Assembly (NCBI GenBank): GCA_026686845.1 | Contig: JAIVEN010000012.1 | Coordinates: forward strand, 13,890,501-13,954,500 | From: Adenanthera pavonina | Lineage: Eukaryota; Streptophyta; Magnoliopsida; Fabales; Fabaceae | Direction of reading: 5' to 3' | DNA: 64,000 nucleotides | Shown: positions 57,819 through 64,000 of the stretch, one piece after another | Position numbering within the stretch: the stretch's first letter is position 1 | How the letters are laid out: the number at the start of each line of letters is the position of its first letter | Translations under genes and position numbers: made by a program | Notes under the pieces: generated by a model | Told to the model about the DNA's origin: nothing | The model's input: the letters and a program-made list of their open reading frames with translations, nothing else | Databases searched by the model: none

Positions 57819-60800
57819 GGGCCCGTTTGGTTTTCAGTTAGCCAAAAATGAGTTTCGGTAGAATTGGTTTTGTAACGTAGTTATAATAAAAATTGATTTT
57901 GAATTAATGTATTTATGTTTGAATGACTTATTTGAAAATTGGTTTTAACAAAATTCAAAATTTTTCTTCAAATTGAGCTTAAACTCTATCCCATGATTAA
58001 TTTAATTTACTTGAACTAAAATTTAATCTGCATTTATTTAATTGAAAACATAATATATCTGATATAATATTTTCTTGTAAGTCAAATATAAAACCTTACT
58101 TTTAGACTCATTTCCCATGAATTAGACTCCTTTTAAGTTTGATTATACTTGATCTTTAAGCTTGAATCACATAAGAATGAAAATTAGAATTTCCAAAATT
58201 TTCAGTTACTGTTCATGTGGTAGTTTCCACTTTACTGACTGAACTTTGAAAATTAATAACTAATTCTAGAAAAATTATTTCATAGTGATTCAAGTCTTTA
58301 AATATAGATAAAAACCTTATATAAATGGAAAAAATATGAAACAGGTCATTATATTGGCCAATTCATACAGTTTATTTCTCAAACATTTACTATATATTTG
58401 GTCATTTTCTCTTCCCCAGGATTTTGGCCTTATATTTAAAAATTCATATCTCACTCTACCCTGAGCCAAATCATACATTGTTTATGTCATAGGAAATCCC
58501 TATGAGTCTACTTTCTAGATATATTTCTCTTGTACATTTATTCAACTTGTACAGAGCATAACATTAACTTAACTATTATAGGTCAAAACACTACCTCTAC
58601 TGGAACAATTTTAGGAGAAATTATATAACTCCTTCTTTATAGGTCCAAATGGTTTCAAACCAGTGGCATTAATTCCCTAAGACTTTTATCTTTTCATAAA
58701 TACAAATCACTGAATTTTTGGAGCCATACACGATTTTATAGTGCCTTTTGAAAAATCCAGTGTTCATGGTGTAAGTTCCAGTTTTTCCAGTAATGTCCAG
58801 TTTTGAATCCTAACTTCAAAATTTCACCATAAATTATACACTTATCCAATTTAGGTGTTCTTTAGCTTTATAAAAAGCTCATCATATCTAATTTTTAGGA
58901 ATATATAACACTCATATATTATACCCTGTTTCATATGAACAGTACTTTCATTATTCCCAGAGTGTTCCTAATTGAGCATTTCCATTCTTATCTTGGCAAA
59001 ATGAGCTTCATAACATGATTACATCATCATTCCTTGTACCAAATCCATACATATCACTCCATAATACTCAAAGGGATATAGTTACAGAAATACAAGACTC
59101 ATGAATTCTCATGCAATTTTATACATGATGCCATAACAATACTATAAAATACCCACAATTCGCATAATTATCATGCTTCTTCAATCTTCTTGCTTTCTTC
59201 CTTGGTTACTTCCATGTCCTTTCCCTAACATGGTTAGTGTTTGGAATGGTGAGATTATGGAATCTCAGTAGTAAGTCATATGCCATGCAATTACATTATC
59301 ATATATGCATAAAAACTTAAATCATAGCAATTCACTCATTCAAGCATATAATAAGTCATAATGGTTCATAAAAATTTTGGCATGGTCTCTCTTTATACAA
59401 TGGACATCCAAGGGTTATGACCCTTTCATAAAAACAGCCAAACCAATCTCACAACATCATAACAACAATATGGCAATGGGATTATAACATAGAAATCATA
59501 TACAATAACATAAAGCAAGAAATAGACTATGCTACCATTATTGCTTTCCTTTGCCTTCCAACTTGATTCCAATGCTCCCACTCTCTTCTCCTTTGAGTTG
59601 TTCTTCTTCCAAACACTTCCTTAAGCTTCCTTGGACCTAAACATAACACCAATGAAGCATATAAGCCACTGGTTCTTGGTCCAACTTCACACAATGCTCA
59701 CTAAACCCTTACATTTTCTCTTTGCTTTCTTCTTGGTTTTTCTTTGGACCAATGGTTGTTCTTAAGGTTTTGGGCCATGGGGAACTCATTTTTGGGGTTA
59801 AAATTTTGAAATTCCATCTCTATTTATAACCCTAGTCTGACCGAAATCAAGCATAAAATGGAGAAAAATATTTAGCTTCCTATACTTCAAACCACTTGCA
59901 TAATCATGCTTCTAGTATCTTATTTATGCCTTTTCCTAGGTTTATTTTACCATAGCTCAACTTTCTCTCTCAAACTCATCCATGGCTGAAACTTAAGGTG
60001 AGAGAGGAAAGGAAAAGACTCCATGAAACACTCACTAAAAGCTTGAGAAGGCAAGATAAAGATAGTAGAAACCTACCTTTTAATTCTAGTTTTCATGCTT
60101 GCTCCTTTGCTATCTCTTTTCTCTCTTCTTTTCTCCTCTCTTCTTGCACGTTCTTGGTTGCCTTGCTTTCTCATTTTCAGACCACTCTTTCCCTCTTTCT
60201 TAAGTGTAAATGTCGGTCAAGAGAGAAGGCAAGGAGGAGACAATGATAAAAGTATCATCCAATCATCTTATGCCATCCTTTCTTTTTTTTTTTTCCAGAT
60301 ACTTCTTAAAGAAGTATTCATAAATTCAATAAACTAAGGGCATTTTCCTCACGTGGGCAGCAGCTGAAAACGTCTGAAATGGGAGTGAAAAGAGTGATTA
60401 AATGGCTTAATTAACTTGTTAATTACTCACTTAATTACAATTACTTTTTGGGATAAAAAGCAAGCCTTCTTTGAGAAGTTATCTTGTTCAAAAATCAATT
60501 AAACAAATTCCATCCATGTCCCCAAGTTGCTGCACGCCTTGTGCCTCATTCTTTGCTAAAATTTTTTTCATAAAGTTTAATAGACCAAAATACCCTTTAC
60601 CGATTAAACTTACCCGTACCAATTAAGTTTTTTTGCAAATTTGTCATTAAATTGGTATAGGATTATTCAATAATTACTTTTACTCCAAAATATTATCTAA
60701 ACCCAAAATATATTTTATTAAGGTCCAATCATTGTCCTTGGATCAGTACTGCCTTTTCCTGCAGTCTACACTGACTTTTATCGGGTAAAATATTAATATT

Positions 60801-61968
60801 AAATTCTAATCACCCAATAAATGTTATTTTGACCTTAATAAATTTCATAATATATTTCATTGGGTCTAACTCATTGAGAGTTTCATTTTGACTCTAATTT
60901 TTCATATTTACAAAAATTTCCTTGACCCGGGGTAATTTATAATTCTTAAACTTTCGGGTACTTTTTCGTAATTTTCCCCAAGGACTAATTTGCAATAAAA
61001 TTCCTTCTTTTGGGGACTAAATTGCAACGTATTTTTATTTCTGTGGATAAAATTATGATTTTATTATTTTTCCGTTTAAGTAGGAAAAATGACCACTTTA
61101 CTTTTCTCCACATTTAATGGTATTTCTCTGTTTTTTCCAATTTCTTTTGCATTTTATGATGTTAACTTTTTTATTTTTGAACTTTCAATTCATTATTCAC
61201 ATTTTACTTCTAATTTGGGAAATGACTGTTTTGCCCTTAAGCCGGGTCAAAAACATAATTATCCATTCTTTCGGGCACTTCCGTATAATTTTACCCAAAA
61301 ACCAATTTTTTATTCTTTCCTTTTTACTATTCAAAATAACTTTCAAATTGGTCTATCTCTCAACCTGAACCTCCCTGGAACGCAATACTTATACCGTTAC
61401 GCTCAGCTTGGAGCGGTCTTTCATTCAAGTGGTATATTATATATTTTTCGGGGTAAGTTCTGGAATTAATTTCTACTAAGAACCTTATAGAAAATTAATT
61501 CCAATTAAGGACCGAACATAACTTCTTTAGAAAATTAGATGAGAAATTAATTCCTTCTAAAGCCCAATTATATATAGCCTTTTCATCTCTCTTCATTTCT
61601 CATCTTTTATTCATTTTATAACATCCCATAAAAATTGGGATATTACATTAAAGTCCATGGAAATTAAAATTTTGAAGGGACATTTTAGTCATTAGATAGA
61701 AGAACTTTTATGGAAATTTTATTTTTTTCAATTTTTCAATTTTTTCTTATTTTTATTGGTTCATTTTAATCTGACTTTAAAATAAATACATATCAGAATG
61801 AAGAAGTATAACGGAAAAGTAGGTCCATTGCTGCTTCTGCGTGAACCACGTTTTGGCTGGAAAATCATTGTCTAACGGAAATTGAAAATTTTGCAAAACA
61901 TCATGTTACACAAATTAAACTAAGTTTTGGGTCAAAACTTGGTTTTAGTAGTAAAACCAAACAGACCC
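57819..61968. mobile_element. E9: PIF/Harbinger-type element (4150 bp), TTA duplication
   Basis: Left end GGGCCCGTTTGGTTTT and right end AAAACCAAACAGACCC are inverse with 14 of 16 matches, and TTA stands on both sides (57816-57818, 61969-61971). Ends of this type with a TTA duplication are typical of PIF/Harbinger. It splits E6 gag between WDDDDKRK and the residues encoded at 61972. No transposase frame is recognisable, so it is non-autonomous or an old short MITE expanded by a later insertion (see 57984-61647). Confidence 0.78.
57984..61647 (-). repeat. Possible long solo LTR (Gypsy-like) inside E9
   Basis: The interior of E9 shows LTR-like marks on the minus strand: it begins TGTAATATCCCAATTTTTAT (61647 down), a start seen in long LTRs of plant Gypsy elements such as Tekay/Del; it has a TATA-like TTATAAATAGAG at about 59817-59828; and it holds no frame. 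The left limit is not clear. TTAAA at 61648-61652 recurs at 57979-57983, which would make a five-base duplication, but the sequence at 57984 does not begin with TG. So the ends are tentative. Confidence 0.35.
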
Positions 61969-61971
61969 TTA

Positions 61972-62159
61972 CTCTTGCTCGTTTTTCTTTTTGGGGACAA
62001 ATTCTCCCTTTTCTACTATGGACCACATGTCAAGATCCAAAGTCTTTATAAGAACAACTTCATCTTCAACTTCTAGTATGTATAATTTTGACCAGCAAAA
62101 CCTGGAGGTCTGATCATATTGGCACCTTCTAGAAGTAGATTCTCCCATAAGCTAGCCAT
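61972..62159 (-). pseudogene. gag: gag of E6, start
   Basis: ATG at 62159 (MASLWENLLLEGANMIRPPG), homologous to the E8 start MAGFGESILPEGKN. Two stops occur within the first 50 codons (after NYTY and LFL). It continues at 57815 beyond E9. Confidence 0.8.
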
Positions 62160-62200
62160 AGCTTCTCTCGGAGTGTTAATTCCTTTTGTTGGGAGTCTAA

Positions 62201-62212
62201 GTTCTGATACCA
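62201..62212 (-). other. Primer-binding site of E6
   Basis: TGGTATCAGAAC on the minus strand, two bases from the LTR; one base off the standard TGGTATCAGAGC. Confidence 0.88.
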
Positions 62213-62214
62213 CT

Positions 62215-63714
62215 TGTTAGGAATGCTAGTTTTCTAAGAAAGGGTTAATTGTGCAGTATGAAATTTGTCTGCAGAAATGAAGTATAATGGTCAAAGTAAA
62301 AGTTTACAGAAAAATAGAGTATAATAAATATGAATGTAAAAGACATAAGGGAAGTGAGAAATTTAAAGACTTATCCTGATTCGGTCTAATTCACTTGACT
62401 CACATGTAGTTCTTAAGTTACCACTTGATATTTTTCACTATTTGCAAAGATTTAGTGAACTCCTTACAATGCCACAGTATAATCCAAGTGCTCTGTCCTA
62501 GGAATATTGAAAATTTCACTCAACACTCTTACAAGTATTTCCCTAAATCCCTTTGTGATTTCCCACATAAAGAATCTTTCTTTTAGATAAAAAAAGATTT
62601 TATATAAATATGAATACTCTCTAGAATAGAGTAGATATAAAGGTTATGGCACAATAAATTTATTGAGTGTGTGAAAAAGCTTTGTCTAATAAATTCAGCA
62701 TAGTTTTGGCAAAGATAGACTTGATTTTGTTACCCACAACTCAAATGAAATTCTATTTATAGATTTATGACTTAACTAGTCGTTAGACACAATATCTAAC
62801 TGTTAAAAACTTTAACCAATGGTTACTCTATAGAAATAATCATTCATCAACTACATTTAAAGCATCTGACATGCTAAAATTCGAAATTTGGGGTTTAACA
62901 AACAAATTTTGCAAAGATAAAATGTTAAAGATGTCAATGTTGAACTTCGACATTCATCTGTTCAAATGTGACATTCGAATTTTCAGTTTGTCAAAAATAT
63001 CCAATGTTAAAACATAAAAATTTTCATATTGAAAGTGCATTTATTGTGATTGAACAGTTTGTCTTATATTTTTATAATGCACTTAAAATTCGAATTTTAG
63101 AAGTTGAAATTTGTCTGTTAAAAGTATGTTCAATGTGATATAAAAGTTCTCCTCTGTGAAATTTGAATGTTGAACTACAAAGTTCATCTGTTAGAGGTAT
63201 GCTCTAACGAGACTCACAAGTTCTCATTTCGAAATTTGTACTTTGAAGTCCAAAGTTCGTCTATTAGAGAAGGTGACTCTGAACTCTCTTTGAATTTTAA
63301 TGACATTCAAATTTTGACTAAGTTTCATACAAATTTTGTTCACTTTCAACCATAATGTTTAGCCAAAAATTCAAATTTTACAACTGAAATTTATCTGTCA
63401 GAGATAAGACCTCTGTATCTTCAAATTTTGCACAAAATATATGAGGCAAAAATAAAATTCATCTGTTAGTAAGTATTTTTTAATTTTAACATATGCTAAT
63501 ATGAAATAACTATGAAATTACTTGTTTAAGTACTATAGTAACATAAATAAGTAAGAATCAAAACTTTTTACCTAGTGTATATAGTGAAAAATCCTAACAA
63601 CTAAATCTTCACTCGTTCTTCATTAGATTTCTTCACTTTGTCTTTTCATACTCCTTTGATATTCTACTTTCCAAACTCTAGTTGTTAGGAATCATCAAAA
63701 CTTCTGATTCAATA
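62215..63714 (-). repeat. 5' LTR of E6 (1500 bp)
   Basis: Starts TGTTAGGAATGCTAG and ends TCTGATTCAATA. Pairs with 27599-29108. TATA box at 62754-62761 (minus). The TTCGAA/TTCGTCTGT array is eroded, mostly by C-to-T and G-to-A changes (e.g. TTTGTCTG, TTCATCTG), the pattern expected of methylated DNA. Confidence 0.87.
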
Positions 63715-64000
63715 CTTTGGCATCTAATTTTCTGATGTTCTTCCTCTTAGTTGGATTATGTGGCAATTCCCCAAATAAATTGGGGTGAGGGGTAATGGTT
63801 GTTGACAACCAAATTGCCCAAGCACACGATCAGGATGAGGCCATTCAATTATACGGAAGCATATCAGGGAGATTAAAGCTCACCAAATTTGTGATGACAC
63901 CAAGCAATATCCTGGAATTAATTGTTGCACTATTAAGATTCATAAGGTTGCCAAACTATGTTTTCCTCCCCCATCGTATCAAGTATCTTTCTATAAGTAT
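63715..64000 (-). pseudogene. Plant mobile domain (PMD / MAIN-like) gene remnant, upstream part
   Basis: Reading the minus strand: ILDTMGEENIVWQPYES at the right edge, then, after frame changes, ISLICFRIIEWPHPDRVLGQ and FGCQQPLP. The order WxPY ... PLICFxIxEWHxPDRVxRQFGxxQxxP is the core signature of PMD proteins, recalled from the family. It continues with NCHIIQLRGRTSEN and a stop, and is cut at 63715 by E6; the rest is at 26620-27598. The upstream part lies outside the window. Stops and frameshifts show that it is not functional. Confidence 0.68.

Larger units (their letters stand above)
27599..63714 (-). mobile_element. E6: Sirevirus-like Ty1/copia element, complete ends, split by E7 and E9
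   Basis: Minus strand. 5' LTR 63714-62215, primer site 62201-62212, gag 62159-56217 (interrupted by E9), protease and GAG-pre-integrase 56216-55754, then E7, then integrase/RT/RNase H 35147-32594, spacer, 3' frame 31589-29438, an untranslated stretch without features (29437-29124), polypurine tract, 3' LTR 29108-27599. The net length without E7 and E9 is about 11.3 kb. The flanks (TTTTT left, CTTTG right) are at most a decayed duplication, but the PMD reading continues across the element, which fixes it as one insertion. All parts are riddled with stops, so it is an old copy. Confidence 0.88.

Noticed and set aside
59998..61469. Open frames inside E9 (82, 80, 126 and 83 codons)
   Set aside because: No transposase or other domain, compositionally T-rich, lying in the stretch that looks like a non-coding LTR.

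Overview
The window is repeat-dominated intergenic DNA from a plant nuclear genome, probably a eudicot. This rests on long Ty1/copia-type retrotransposons with plant initiator-Met primer-binding sites, Stowaway-like MITEs, a PIF/Harbinger-type element and a plant mobile domain (PMD) gene remnant, all in A+T-rich sequence. I see no intact single-copy host gene and no tRNA or rRNA gene. The species cannot be named from sequence alone. Nearly all coding potential belongs to mobile elements, which I label E1 to E9.

Left block (1-11018), a three-level nest. E3 is a small-LTR Copia on the minus strand. It was interrupted by E2, a long-LTR 'TGTTGG-family' Copia on the plus strand. E2 was in turn interrupted by E1, a Sirevirus-like Copia on the minus strand. 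The left parts of all three lie outside the window. E1 has an open gag frame running off the left edge.

Middle block (11019-25883) is non-coding. It holds several Stowaway-like MITEs and one solo LTR of the TGTTGG family (13821-17111, perfect TATTT duplication) that carries a solo Sirevirus-like LTR inside it (14405-16062). It also holds a CACTA-like end, microsatellites, and a stretch (22079-23960) with three degraded copies of one sequence.

Right block (25884-64000), a four-level nest. A PMD-type gene remnant on the minus strand is split by E6 (Sirevirus-like, 27599-63714). E6 is split by E7 (TGTTGG family, 35148-55753, TTAAC duplication), and E7 is split by E8 (Sirevirus-like, 37445-49424, TATGA duplication). 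E6 was separately hit by E9, a 4.15-kb element with Harbinger-type ends and a TTA duplication. Decay falls from outside to inside: PMD and E6 are badly broken, E7 is moderately broken, and E8 is nearly intact.

E8 shows the full S-family layout on the minus strand: 5' LTR, primer site, gag with two zinc knuckles, protease, integrase, RT-RNase H, a roughly 1-kb spacer, a separate 3' reading frame of about 725 codons, polypurine tract, 3' LTR. The 3' frame is also present in E6, and its product resembles a plant transposon-associated domain. The LTRs and the spacer before this frame are filled with alternating TTCGAA palindromes and TTCGTCTGT motifs. These two features, and an in-frame stop at the same place between integrase and RT in E6 and E8, are the most interesting things here.
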